Assembly: GCA_024681295.1 (NCBI GenBank)
Contig: JAILBC010000032.1
Coordinates: 1 to 42,953 of the forward strand
Source of the DNA: Bacteroidales bacterium
GTDB taxonomy: Bacteria > Bacteroidota > Bacteroidia > Bacteroidales > F082
Direction of reading: 5' to 3'
DNA: 42,953 nucleotides
Shown: positions 1 through 7,406 of the stretch, one piece after another
Position numbering within the stretch: the first letter of the stretch is position 1
How the letters are laid out: every line of letters starts with the position of its first letter
Position numbers and translations under genes: made by a program
The notes under the pieces: model-generated
The model's database searches: none
What the model was told of the DNA's origin: nothing
The model's input: the letters and a program-made list of their open reading frames with translations, nothing else

Positions 1-347
1 GTGAAGACCACGTATTTCATACCAGCCTCTTTAGCCGCTTCAGCCCATTTCGAAGGGTCTAAGCTCTTGGGATTGAAGGTCCTGTTAAGATTCTGGTAAT
101 CAGTCTTATACTGATAATAATCGGCGCCGTTTCGGTTGATCCAGGGTTCGTTGCAGATGGACCAGGATTCGACAACTTCCCACTGGGCGTACATGCCCCA
201 GTGCATCATGAATCCAAATTTGAGGTCTTGCCACTCACTGATACGGTGGGTGATCACAGGGTCGGTTTCAGGATATTGATCGGCTTGGGCCAAAGAAAGA
301 AGCGACAGGCCCAACAACAAGGTGAGGAAATTCAATCTTTTTAACAT
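1..347 (-). CDS. Alpha-L-fucosidase (GH29), N-terminal part
   Basis: The minus-strand frame opens with ATG at 345-347 and runs off the left edge of the window, so only about 115 residues are seen. It starts with a signal peptide (MLKRLNFLTLLLGLSLLSLA, then QA), indicating export. The mature part contains KFGFMMHWGMYAQWE followed by a FNP...DPSKWAEAAKEAGMKYVVFT stretch. This is the beginning of the GH29 fucosidase barrel, where a histidine in the HWG segment contacts fucose. Members remove alpha-L-fucose from glycans in the periplasm or outside the cell. The catalytic nucleophile lies beyond the edge and cannot be checked. The family call rests on N-terminal similarity recognised by eye; a related GH family is a minor alternative. 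Confidence 0.8.
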   Translation of the reverse strand, partial: MLKRLNFLTLLLGLSLLSLAQADQYPETDPVITHRISEWQDLKFGFMMHWGMYAQWEVVESWSICNEPWINRNGADYYQYKTDYQNLNRTFNPKSLDPSKWAEAAKEAGMKYVVF

Positions 348-371
348 GGCAGCACATTTTATCGGGGACAA

Positions 372-419
372 AGATAATAAAAAACCACGACCCACAGGAA
401 TTCCTGTCAGTCGTGGTTT
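372..419 (-). terminator. Rho-independent terminator after the zeta-like operon
   Basis: Arms AAACCACGAC (382-391) and GTCGTGGTTT (410-419) pair perfectly and enclose a second perfect palindrome, ACAGGAATTCCTGT (394-407). Read on the minus strand, the hairpin is followed by TTTATTATC. It sits 23 bases beyond the stop of the small ORF ending at 443, so it should end the zeta-like kinase operon before the fucosidase gene. Confidence 0.85.
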
Positions 420-442
420 ATCAATAAGAGGGTGTTTTTATT

Positions 443-640
443 TTAGGCCCCCATTTTTGTCTTTACATCTTTGGCTTTTACAGTATAGATATTGCCTTTT
501 TCATCACAGAAGCACATGGTGCCATTGTGTCGGCTGCGCATGATGACTAGGCGTCTGAAGGATAGGTCGAGACCGGTCATCAGCATCTTGGTCAGATCAG
601 AGACCTCATTTTTCTTCGCATTCACTTTTACTGTTGTCAT
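443..640 (-). CDS. Small hypothetical protein, partner of the zeta-like kinase
   Basis: A 65-residue protein if read from the ATG at 638-640 (MTTVKVNAKK...); an in-frame ATG at 668-670 would give 75 residues. I prefer the inner start because it reduces the overlap with the upstream kinase gene to 35 bases. No known domain is recognised. It is rich in Lys, Val and Met, and the segment CFCDEKGNIYTVKAKDV looks like a small beta hairpin. It is translationally coupled to the kinase and followed by a strong terminator, so the two form one unit. By position it could be an antitoxin or accessory protein, but this is inference. It does not resemble the helical epsilon antitoxin. Confidence 0.65.
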   Translation of the reverse strand: MTTVKVNAKKNEVSDLTKMLMTGLDLSFRRLVIMRSRHNGTMCFCDEKGNIYTVKAKDVKTKMGA

Positions 641-1202
641 ATTGTCTGAGTTTTTTAAATTTTTCTTCATTATACACCTTCACCGTGTCGTGGATGTTGC
701 CTTCGGCGATGACCTCGCGGGGCATGACGGAGTTGTCGATCAGGATGAAGTAATCGACCACAGGAAGGTATAGCTTAAATAAATTACGGATGCCGGAGGC
801 ATAGCGGCGGCGGACGATGTGCTCCTCGACGTTATGGCCACCGTTTTTCACACGTTCGGCCACACGCTGCAAGGCGAGTTCGGGACTCTGGAGCCAGAAA
901 TAAAGGAGCTTGACATCATAGCCCTTCTCTTGGGCATTTTTAACGAGAGCGTGATAGGATTTGGTAGCGAGAGTAGTTTCGATGGCGAAGTCGGCGTCGT
1001 GGGCGATAAGCCTCCTGATGCGGGGCAACATGAGCCTTGCGGCAGCGACCTTCGCACTGTCGGGATTGAGCGGGTTAAGACCTTTGGCCATCTCGTCGCA
1101 ATTGACGAATTCATGGCATTGCAGGGTTTCTGGCAACACCGTCATCGAAGCCGTAGTCTTACCAGCGCCATTACAGCCTGATATGATGAACAGGTTCGGC
1201 AT
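606..1202 (-). CDS. Zeta-toxin-like P-loop kinase (COG4185 type)
   Basis: A 198-residue protein. A Walker A motif (GCNGAGKTT, about residues 9-17) is followed by FVNCDEMAKGLNP, ETTLATKSY and a basic segment RRRYASGIRNLF. This pattern fits the COG4185/zeta-toxin group of predicted kinases. Classical zeta toxins phosphorylate UDP-N-acetylglucosamine and are neutralised by epsilon; here no epsilon gene lies upstream, so the substrate and toxicity are not established. The gene begins 35 bases after tRNA-Pro on the same strand with no separate promoter visible, so it may be read from the tRNA promoter. It overlaps a 65-residue ORF downstream. It could also be a housekeeping small-molecule kinase rather than a toxin. 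Confidence 0.85.
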   Translation of the reverse strand: MPNLFIISGCNGAGKTTASMTVLPETLQCHEFVNCDEMAKGLNPLNPDSAKVAAARLMLPRIRRLIAHDADFAIETTLATKSYHALVKNAQEKGYDVKLLYFWLQSPELALQRVAERVKNGGHNVEEHIVRRRYASGIRNLFKLYLPVVDYFILIDNSVMPREVIAEGNIHDTVKVYNEEKFKKLRQYDNSKSECEEK

Positions 1203-1236
1203 GAAATAAAAAACTCTCTCTCGTTTTCAAAAAAAG

Positions 1237-1310
1237 TCGGGATGACAAGATTCGAACTTGCGGCCTCTTCGTCCCGAACGAAGCGCGCTACCGGGCTGCG
1301 CTACATCCCG
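1237..1310 (-). tRNA. tRNA-Pro (anticodon CGG)
   Basis: On the minus strand the 7-bp acceptor stem CGGGATG (1310-1304) pairs with CATCCCG (1244-1238), with discriminator A at 1237. The anticodon stem CTTCG/CGAAG encloses the loop TTCGGGA, which reads anticodon CGG. The T arm contains GTTCGAATC. No CCA is encoded. A Bacteroidota-type promoter lies directly upstream at 1325-1357. Confidence 0.95.
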
Positions 1311-1324
1311 AAACTTTCAGACTG

Positions 1325-1357
1325 CAAAATTACAACTTTTTAATAATGCAAGGCAAA
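1325..1357 (-). promoter_or_regulatory. Bacteroidota-type promoter for tRNA-Pro
   Basis: On the minus strand TTTG (1357-1354), a 21-base spacer and TAATTTTG (1332-1325) match the Bacteroidota primary-sigma consensus TTTG / TAnnTTTG. The -7 element lies 15 bases before the tRNA. Because the zeta-like operon follows closely, it may be co-transcribed. Confidence 0.75.
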
Positions 1358-1393
1358 TCTTTACAGTTTTTTTTCAACAAAACGGTTTCACCG

Positions 1394-2011
1394 TTAAAAA
1401 CTGAGAATGCCCAAATGCTCCAGAAGAATCTTCAACCCGATGAGTATCAGGATGATACCACCGACAATTCCTGCCGACTTCTCGAATTTGGAACCGAACA
1501 CATTTCCAATCTTCACACCCAGTACTGAAAAAAGGAAAGTGGTCACCCCGATGATGAGAATCGATGACCAGATTTTCACCTGGATGCAGGCGAAGGAGAT
1601 GCCCACTGCCAGGGCGTCGATGCTGGTGGCGATGGCCAGAGGAAGCATTTGGAGTTGAGAGTGGAAAGCGGAAAGTGGAAAGTTTTCCGTTTTATTTTCT
1701 CCGTTTTCCACTCTCCACTTTCCACTTTCCACTTCCTTTTTCGACAGTGCTTCACGGATCATGTTGGCACCGATTAGAAAGAGCAATCCGAAGGCAATCC
1801 AATGGTCGACAGCTGTGATGTACTCCTCAAACTGTTCACCCAAGAAATACCCGATCACCGGCATCAAAGCCTGGAAAAAGCCAAACCAGAGTCCACAGGT
1901 CAAAGCCATCTTCCAAGAGAACTGCTTGGTAGTCAATCCTTTACAGATTGAAACCGAAAAAGCGTCCATCGAGAGGCCGATGCCGATCAGGAGTATTTCA
2001 ACAAAACTCAT
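1394..2011 (-). CDS. mntP: Manganese efflux pump MntP
   Basis: A 205-residue membrane protein read from ATG 2009-2011 ([10 protein letters not shown]). An upstream in-frame start would add 26 residues unlike the family and reach into the neighbour's promoter. MntP exports Mn(II) across the inner membrane. The two family halves are clear: [14 protein letters not shown] near the N terminus and [12 protein letters not shown] in the second half, each with the acidic residue in the membrane, and about six hydrophobic segments. The cytoplasmic loop between segments 3 and 4 is lengthened by about 28 residues (starting [11 protein letters not shown]), encoded by a heptameric palindromic repeat at 1651-1736. 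Without it the protein would have normal MntP length. The gene is divergent from the barrel gene at 2078. Confidence 0.93.
   Translation of the reverse strand: MSFVEILLIGIGLSMDAFSVSICKGLTTKQFSWKMALTCGLWFGFFQALMPVIGYFLGEQFEEYITAVDHWIAFGLLFLIGANMIREALSKKEVESGKWRVENGENKTENFPLSAFHSQLQMLPLAIATSIDALAVGISFACIQVKIWSSILIIGVTTFLFSVLGVKIGNVFGSKFEKSAGIVGGIILILIGLKILLEHLGILSF
1651..1736. repeat. Palindromic heptamer array inside mntP
   Basis: Repeated GGAAAGT-type units (GTGGAAAG and variants) occupy the first arm, and the complementary ACTTTCC units the second, around an A/T-rich centre, so the whole can fold into a long hairpin. It lies in frame within mntP and codes for the loop starting [12 protein letters not shown] similar array is found at 38201-38275. 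Confidence 0.85.
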
Positions 2012-2021
2012 CTTCAAAATA

Positions 2022-2055
2022 TTTGAGGTCGCAAAAATAGTTTTTTTTAACTTTG
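2022..2055 (+). promoter_or_regulatory. Promoter for the barrel gene at 2078
   Basis: TTTG (2022-2025), a 22-base spacer and TAACTTTG (2048-2055) resemble the Bacteroidota TTTG / TAnnTTTG promoter. The start codon follows 22 bases after the -7 box. Confidence 0.6.
2032..2039 (-). promoter_or_regulatory. Candidate -7 box for mntP
   Basis: The minus strand reads TATTTTTG, a match to TAnnTTTG, 20 bases upstream of the chosen mntP start. No clean TTTG at -33 is seen. It overlaps the divergent promoter at 2022-2055. Confidence 0.45.
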
Positions 2056-2077
2056 CCCCAACATTAAACAACGCATT

Positions 2078-3385
2078 ATGAAAAAGCATCTACTTATCAT
2101 CCTTGCACTACTCCTCTCAGTCAGTGCCTTCTCCCAGAAAAAAGAAATCATCAAGAAAGGCTGGAACTTCGGTCCCCTACCAGTGGTGGGTTTCGATGCC
2201 GACCTCGGCTTCCAATACGGTGTCTGCTGCGACATCTTCAACTATGGCGATGGCTCACGTTATCCCCGTTATAATTACAAGTTCAACGTGGAGGCCTCAC
2301 GCTACACCAAAGGCTCCGGCGTGTTCCGTTTCTATAGCGATATGCCCTACGTGGTGAAGGACACCAAACTGTTCTTCGATGTCACCTATTTCTACGCAAA
2401 AAAATATGAGTTCTTCGGCTTCAATGGCTTTGAGGCTAGTGCCTTTGACCCCTATGCTGGGCTGGAAGACGTCAAGAGCGGCTACCATTTCATCAACCGT
2501 AACCAGTTCCGCTTCGTGGGCAGCATGCAACGTCCTTTCTTCGGCGTGCCCAATCTCTATTGGACCGCGGGGCTGGCCTACTACAACACCAAGGTCAACC
2601 GCATCAACCTGGAAGGCTATGAGGATCAAGTGACCTTGTATGAAAACTATGTGGCCAACGATATCATCAAGGCTGACGAAGCCAACGGCGGCAATACCAC
2701 ACAGATTCGTCTCGGCATGATCTACGACAGCCGCGACCATAACAGCGATCCCACCAAAGGCATCTATGCCGAAGCTACTTTGGTCGGCGCTCCCGACTTC
2801 ATCGACCGCAAGGGCTACAGCAACCTGTCGTACACTTTCTTGTGGAGACAGTACATCCCCGTATACAAAGACAAACTGACCTTTGCCTACCGTTTGGGGG
2901 CCCAGAACCGCATCGCTGGCAAGACCCCTTGGTACATGATCAACAACCTGAACACCATGTTCTTCCAGAAGATGTACACCGAAGGCCTCGGCGGCGCCGT
3001 TACCATGCGTGGCGTGAACCGCAACGGCGTCATCGGCGAGGGCTTTGCTTTTGCCAACTTGGAGATGCGCTGGCGTATCATCGGCTTCCAGTTCATCAAC
3101 CAGAACTGGCAGGTGGCTTTGAATCCCTTCTTCGATGCCGGTATGGTGACCCAGAAGTTCCGCGAGACCGAGTTGATGAACGCTGACAACGGTGGCATCA
3201 TCCTCCACGACAACGCCTTCGACAGCTACAGCGGCGAGAACGAGAACGTCCACATGAGCGCCGGCTGCGGCCTCAAGCTCATCATGAACCGTAACCTCAT
3301 CGTCTCTGCGGAGATGGGTCGGGCACTGGACAACCGCGATGGACAGAAACTCAAGACGTTTATCGGGTTCAATTACATTTTCTAA
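2078..3385 (+). CDS. Omp85/BamA-like outer-membrane barrel without POTRA domains
   Basis: A 435-residue protein with a signal peptide (MKKHLLIILALLLSVSAFSQ). The mature part consists of alternating amphipathic strands rich in aromatic residues and ends in Phe (FIGFNYIF), as outer-membrane barrels do. Two features point to the Omp85 surface-antigen fold: YDSRDHNSDPTKGIYAE, the usual sequence of an early barrel strand, and GGAVTMRGVNRN, which stands where the conserved (V/I)RG(F/Y) loop-6 motif occurs. The N-terminal region before the barrel is too short for POTRA domains, so it is unlikely to be BamA itself. Bacteroidota carry many such short paralogues of unknown cargo or role. It is a single gene with its own promoter, followed by a repeat-filled convergent gap. 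Confidence 0.8.
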   Translation: MKKHLLIILALLLSVSAFSQKKEIIKKGWNFGPLPVVGFDADLGFQYGVCCDIFNYGDGSRYPRYNYKFNVEASRYTKGSGVFRFYSDMPYVVKDTKLFFDVTYFYAKKYEFFGFNGFEASAFDPYAGLEDVKSGYHFINRNQFRFVGSMQRPFFGVPNLYWTAGLAYYNTKVNRINLEGYEDQVTLYENYVANDIIKADEANGGNTTQIRLGMIYDSRDHNSDPTKGIYAEATLVGAPDFIDRKGYSNLSYTFLWRQYIPVYKDKLTFAYRLGAQNRIAGKTPWYMINNLNTMFFQKMYTEGLGGAVTMRGVNRNGVIGEGFAFANLEMRWRIIGFQFINQNWQVALNPFFDAGMVTQKFRETELMNADNGGIILHDNAFDSYSGENENVHMSAGCGLKLIMNRNLIVSAEMGRALDNRDGQKLKTFIGFNYIF

Positions 3386-3393
3386 ATCGGAAA

Positions 3394-3610
3394 ACGTGCC
3401 GAAGGCACGTCATATCAATAACCCCTCACAAGCGAAGCGCAGTGTGGGGCTTAGGGTAACGCACAACACCTTAAAGCGTGCTGGAAGCACGCTACAACAG
3501 CTATCGTGACGATGTAGCGTGTCATCGACACGCCATACGAGTTGTCGTTATACCCCACACTGCGCTACCGCTTAGTGTGGGGTTAATAAGATAGTGTGCC
3601 TTCGGCACAC
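3394..3610. repeat. REP-like mosaic of hairpins in the convergent gap
   Basis: At least five short hairpins are packed between two convergent genes: ACGTGCC/GGCACGT (3394-3410), an imperfect CCCTCACA...TGTGGGG element (3421-3449), AGCGTGCT/AGCACGCT (3475-3493), GCGTGTC/GACACGC (3517-3533), CCCCACACT/AGTGTGGGG (3553-3582) and GTGTGCC/GGCACAC (3594-3610). The last resembles the first, and the fifth resembles an inverted copy of the second, giving a roughly mirrored layout. There is no ORF in the gap. Several hairpins could also end transcription from either side. Confidence 0.8.
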
Positions 3611-3632
3611 GTTTAACGCATTGGCAATAATT

Positions 3633-4922
3633 TTAAAATAATTGATTAAGCTTTAATTCCTGATATTTTTTCCGAAGTTTGCCCTTGAACGCCCAGCGGA
3701 TGTCAGAGACCATGCGGCGGACCAACTCCTGGTAGTCGTACCAGAAATCGTAGGAGAAGAAGAGCAGCACTGCACCACCCAAGGCCCAGTACCAAGGCAG
3801 GTTGCAGAATAGGGCGATTGTGCCGCCGATAAACACCAAAGGCGACAGCAGGAACTTGCCACCGAAGCACACCGTGTTGCTGAAGGCCTTGTCCTTCAAC
3901 CTCGACTTGATGACCAAGGTGGGAATCCAAACGATGGCGTTCACCACCGTCGAGGCGATGAAATAAGGCAGGCCAATCAAAGCAAGCAGGAGTTTCCAAA
4001 CGGAGTTCCACAACGGACGTTTCTTCGCTGTGGAGGTCACGGAGATCTTCTGGCGGACACGCTCTTTTGAAAAGTCCAATACCTTAGCATACAATTCCTT
4101 AGCTTCCTCTGGATGGGCTTCTTGATACTGTTCGATCTTCTCTACCGTGGCGCGGTTGCGGAGCATCTTCTTGTAGAGACCGCCAGCACGCTTCTCATTC
4201 TTCATCTTTACAATCTCCCACTTGGCATCGTAGTCCTCATCATCGGGGATATACGTAATCAACTTGGAGATGCGTTCCCAGAGCATGGCGCGCAGCTGGT
4301 TCATCAGCACCGCCTCGTTCTCCTCGGTACTGTTGTTGATAAAGTCGGTCACGTTGATGGCCTCACCGAAGTTGACCATGCAGGTGGAACGGTAACGGAA
4401 GTAATCGCCGTATTCGATGCCCACCGGCACGATGTAGATGGGCTGTTCCTTGCCGAACTCACGGTTCGAGTCCAAGGCGATGTGGAAGATGCCCTTGCTT
4501 AATTGCAAAAGCGAATGCTTCGTACGGTGACGTCCCTCAGGGAAGAGGTACAGCCCCACTTTGTCGTGCACCACGTCGACGGCTTGTTCGAGGGAGTCGG
4601 TGTTGTTGCGCACTGCCGCCACACCGTTGCGAATCCTGAATAAAGGCAGAATACGGGTAAACTTCAAGATTTTAGCCACCGTGGGGTTGGCGAAGATGTC
4701 GCCACGGGCCATGAACACCTTTTTATGATGGCTCGTCGCCAGCACCACCAGCGCGTCCATCAGCGTGTTCGAGTGGTTGATGCCATAGATCAGTGCACCG
4801 TCTTTGGGGAGGTTCTTCTGTCCGTGGACCTCGAAACGACGGTAGGAACGACGTGAGCAGAAGTCCACCAGGGGGCGTAAAAGCGTATAAAAAAGGTTGC
4901 TATCTTGAATCTTCTTCGGCAT
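3633..4922 (-). CDS. PlsC-like phospholipid acyltransferase
   Basis: A 429-residue protein with a lysophospholipid acyltransferase domain in its first half. GINHSNTLMD (about residues 47-56) is the catalytic His/Asp block, in the longer HX5D spacing also seen in other Bacteroidota members, and LFPEGRHRTKHSL carries the FPEG glycerophosphate-binding motif. The C-terminal part has hydrophobic segments (LLLALIGLPYFIASTVVNAIVWIP and LLSPLVFIGGTIALFC) that would anchor it in the inner membrane. The likely reaction is acyl transfer to 1-acyl-glycerol-3-phosphate or a related lipid. The protein is longer than E. coli PlsC (about 245 residues), so an alternative acceptor is possible. It starts at ATG 4920-4922, divergent from the transglycosylase. 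Confidence 0.85.
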   Translation of the reverse strand: MPKKIQDSNLFYTLLRPLVDFCSRRSYRRFEVHGQKNLPKDGALIYGINHSNTLMDALVVLATSHHKKVFMARGDIFANPTVAKILKFTRILPLFRIRNGVAAVRNNTDSLEQAVDVVHDKVGLYLFPEGRHRTKHSLLQLSKGIFHIALDSNREFGKEQPIYIVPVGIEYGDYFRYRSTCMVNFGEAINVTDFINNSTEENEAVLMNQLRAMLWERISKLITYIPDDEDYDAKWEIVKMKNEKRAGGLYKKMLRNRATVEKIEQYQEAHPEEAKELYAKVLDFSKERVRQKISVTSTAKKRPLWNSVWKLLLALIGLPYFIASTVVNAIVWIPTLVIKSRLKDKAFSNTVCFGGKFLLSPLVFIGGTIALFCNLPWYWALGGAVLLFFSYDFWYDYQELVRRMVSDIRWAFKGKLRKKYQELKLNQLF

Positions 4923-4962
4923 GATACAAAAAATGAGACTGCAATATTACAAAATAATTCCG

Positions 4963-4970
4963 TAAATTTG
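4963..4970 (+). promoter_or_regulatory. -7 box for the transglycosylase operon
   Basis: TAAATTTG matches TAnnTTTG and lies 17 bases before the ATG at 4988. The -33 element is not clear. Confidence 0.5.
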
Positions 4971-4987
4971 ACCCGAAATTTTATCGC

Positions 4988-6037
4988 ATGAAATCGTTTT
5001 TGCGTTTCTTTGCCGTTATAGGTTGCCTGGGGGTGATGGCTTCGTGTCACCATCCAGTGCCGCCCGAACCCGAGCCTGAGCCCGAGGTAGTGTTCCTTGT
5101 CGACACTTTGACCGTCATGGAGCACATTGAGGAGAATGAGGAGCTGATGGCCGTTACCAACAATGGATTTCTCAACTACCGGCTTTATGACGGACATCCT
5201 GCAGGATTTCATTTTGACTTGCTTGAAGACTTCAGCGAAATGCTGGGACTCAATCTACAGTTCATGGTCAACGACAGCCTCGAAGGGAGTCTCCATCTGC
5301 TGAAAAGTGGCTTGGTGGACCTCTATGCCGGTGTTTTCGACACCCTTATCATCGACGATGCTTTTGAGGTCTTCCCCATCGCAACGCCTGTGGAGACCGA
5401 ACAGACCTTTGCCTGGGTCATCCTCAAGCACGAAGGTGACAGCAGTTTCCATGATGCCATACAACTCTGGCTCGACGATTTCAAAGGAAGTCAGATGAAG
5501 CGGACGTTCTACAGCTATTTCAGCGGCAGCAAGATACGGCGCGACTCCGCCTTCATGGTTACCGATCGCATCTGCCGATACGACGACATCATCAAGGCTG
5601 AGGCCAGAAAATACGGTTGGGACTGGCGTTTGCTCGCCTCGATCATCTACCAGGAGTCGCACTTCAAACCCGACTTGGAGAGCGATAAAGGTGCCTATGG
5701 CCTGATGCAACTCATGCCTGTCACTATGGAAAAGTACGGCATCGACTACGAATCGACCATTGAGGAGCAGCTGGAGGCCGGCGTCAAGGTGCTGAACCAT
5801 TTCAACCGTGAACTACTCGAGACCATCACCGACAGCCTGGAACGGATTAACTTCATCCTTGCCTCCTACAACGCCGGCATGGGTCATGTGTTGGAAGCAA
5901 GGCACCGTGCCGAGAAACACGGGAAGAATCCCAATATCTGGGTTGATAATGTAGAGTTTTATACTCCTAAACAGACCTATTTCTTTGTACATGAAATCAA
6001 TAAACGCTATTCACATTATAAAAACCTCATCGAATGA
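4988..6037 (+). CDS. MltF-like membrane-bound lytic transglycosylase
   Basis: A 349-residue lipoprotein. The signal sequence ends in a lipobox (VMASC, Cys20), followed by a Pro/Glu linker. Residues about 50-190 resemble a solute-binding (SBP3-like) domain, and residues about 200-340 form an SLT goose-lysozyme-like domain. This order is that of MltF. Catalytic Glu223 is in YQESHF, followed by GAYGLMQLMP and the ASYNAG motif. The enzyme cleaves peptidoglycan between MurNAc and GlcNAc with 1,6-anhydro product formation, in the periplasm. It overlaps the next gene by 4 bases (ATGA), so the two are coupled. Confidence 0.9.
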   Translation: MKSFLRFFAVIGCLGVMASCHHPVPPEPEPEPEVVFLVDTLTVMEHIEENEELMAVTNNGFLNYRLYDGHPAGFHFDLLEDFSEMLGLNLQFMVNDSLEGSLHLLKSGLVDLYAGVFDTLIIDDAFEVFPIATPVETEQTFAWVILKHEGDSSFHDAIQLWLDDFKGSQMKRTFYSYFSGSKIRRDSAFMVTDRICRYDDIIKAEARKYGWDWRLLASIIYQESHFKPDLESDKGAYGLMQLMPVTMEKYGIDYESTIEEQLEAGVKVLNHFNRELLETITDSLERINFILASYNAGMGHVLEARHRAEKHGKNPNIWVDNVEFYTPKQTYFFVHEINKRYSHYKNLIE

Positions 6038-6678
6038 ATAAACTCCATATACTGGCCATAGCGGCCATCTTGTCATTCATCAGTTTCGAAGGACGTTCGC
6101 AGTCATTCGACGGCGGCCTTATCGCGGGTGCGGTCACCTCGCAAATTAACGGCGACGGCTATGGCGGTTTTCACCAGCTGGGCTATACGGCAGGCTTTTT
6201 CGGTCGCATCCCTACTGACGGGCCTTCTTCTTGGCAGATGGAATTGAAATACTCGCTTTACGGTGCACACTCCGATGCCAAAGAAGAGCAATGGGGGCTC
6301 AACCCCATGAGCATCAGGCTGCACTATGTGGAGCTTCCCCTACTCTTCCGTTACGACCTCTCGCAGTTCAACATCAACGGTAAAACATTGGATTTCATTA
6401 CTTTGGAACTCGGCCTCAGTGGCGACTTCCTGCTCCGCGGCACACAGTCGGCCAACTTCGAGGATTATTTCGACAATGACGCCTGGCTGTTTTTCTCCGT
6501 CACGGGTGACATCGGGGTCCAGTTTGACCTCAACGAGCGGCTGGGCATCAACATCAGGAGCATGAACAGCATCACACCCTGCCGCTTCCATCCGGAGGCG
6601 CCGGTGTTCTCATGGTACCATTATTATAATATTGCTTTGCAGGCGACGGTGGTTTACACCTTCATCCACGCCCGTTAG
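6034..6678 (+). CDS. Outer-membrane beta-barrel protein coupled to the transglycosylase
   Basis: A 214-residue protein with a signal peptide (MNKLHILAIAAILSFISFEG) and a series of amphipathic strands such as WQMELKYSLYG, IRLHYVELPLLFRYDL and GINIRSMNSI. This pattern, with LHYVELPLLF near the middle, is typical of the small porin-like barrels (OMP_b-brl group) common in Bacteroidota. Its start overlaps the stop of the MltF-like gene by 4 bases, which indicates one operon. Its 3' end overlaps the convergent barrel gene by 4 bases. Ligand and function are unknown. Confidence 0.75.
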   Translation: MNKLHILAIAAILSFISFEGRSQSFDGGLIAGAVTSQINGDGYGGFHQLGYTAGFFGRIPTDGPSSWQMELKYSLYGAHSDAKEEQWGLNPMSIRLHYVELPLLFRYDLSQFNINGKTLDFITLELGLSGDFLLRGTQSANFEDYFDNDAWLFFSVTGDIGVQFDLNERLGINIRSMNSITPCRFHPEAPVFSWYHYYNIALQATVVYTFIHAR

Positions 6679-7358
6679 AACGGTGCGAAGGTCAGACCGA
6701 CCGAGACGGGCAAGAAGGTGGGCGCATCGTGTCCCACAGTGAAAAGAGGTGACAGTTGGATGGCTCCGTAGAGGTTCACCCATTTATAGCCCACACGCAG
6801 GGTGGCAGCGTAGGCGATGTCCTCCACATTCTCGATATAGCTCAGCTTCTCATGAATCCTGACGCCATCGTCGTTATTACCGACGAACTTGGTCTTGGTG
6901 TTCACGTTATAACCGACTTTGAATCCCACGCCAATCTTCCAGGCGTCTTTCATACGGAAACGCAGTTCGAAGGGAATCTCCACATAATTGGCATTCACCT
7001 TATAGCGTTTGAAGCCATCGGTCGTTGTACCATCCTCGCGGTACGAGACGTACTCCAGATCGCCAGAGGTATAGGGATTCACAATTCTCGTATAGGAGAA
7101 ATAGTTGTGACCCGCATAGCCCAAACCGATGCTGATGGTGTGCTTCTTGCTCTCGCCGAGCGGGAAGTTGTAGGTCAGCGCGGTGCTGAAGCCCTGATTG
7201 AACAAACGAGCGTCCCAGTTATCGGAGGGATTGACCTGGAAATCGTTGAAGAAGTCGAGGTTGACGGTGAATCTATTGTCGGTCTTGTTGGCGATGAGTT
7301 GGGCTGAGGCGCAGGTGGCGATCAGCAAGGCAGCCAAGGTGAAAAGGATTCGCTTCAT
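6675..7358 (-). CDS. Outer-membrane beta-barrel protein
   Basis: A 227-residue protein. A signal peptide (MKRILFTLAALLIATCASA) is followed by strands with alternating hydrophobic residues (FSTALTYNFPLG, KHTISIGLGYAGHNYFSY, NYVEIPFELRFRMKDAWKIGVGFKVGYNV) and it ends in FAPF. This is another small barrel of the porin-like kind, about eight strands. YVEIPFELRF corresponds to LHYVELPLLF of the barrel coded on the other strand, so the two convergent genes may be distant paralogues. A TAACTTTG box lies at 7389-7396. Function is unknown. Confidence 0.75.
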   Translation of the reverse strand: MKRILFTLAALLIATCASAQLIANKTDNRFTVNLDFFNDFQVNPSDNWDARLFNQGFSTALTYNFPLGESKKHTISIGLGYAGHNYFSYTRIVNPYTSGDLEYVSYREDGTTTDGFKRYKVNANYVEIPFELRFRMKDAWKIGVGFKVGYNVNTKTKFVGNNDDGVRIHEKLSYIENVEDIAYAATLRVGYKWVNLYGAIQLSPLFTVGHDAPTFLPVSVGLTFAPF

Positions 7359-7388
7359 AGTTAAAAGATCTTACTTTGATGGGAACGG

Positions 7389-7396
7389 CAAAGTTA
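7389..7396 (-). promoter_or_regulatory. Candidate -7 box for the barrel gene
   Basis: The minus strand reads TAACTTTG, matching TAnnTTTG, 30 bases upstream of the ATG at 7356-7358. No clear -33 TTTG is seen, as the region runs into the neighbouring coding sequence. Confidence 0.45.
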
Positions 7397-7406
7397 TGGA
7401 TTTTTT

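Noticed and set aside
1237-1310. tRNA as an attachment site for an integrated element
   Set aside because: No integrase gene and no partial duplicate of the tRNA 3' end were found in the window.
2012-2089. N-terminal extension of MntP
   Set aside because: It would overlap the promoter and start of the divergent barrel gene, and the family begins near MSFVEILL.
2297-3253. Open frame of 318 codons opposite the Omp85-like barrel gene
   Set aside because: Antisense shadow; the barrel on the plus strand has signal peptide, strand pattern and C-terminal Phe.
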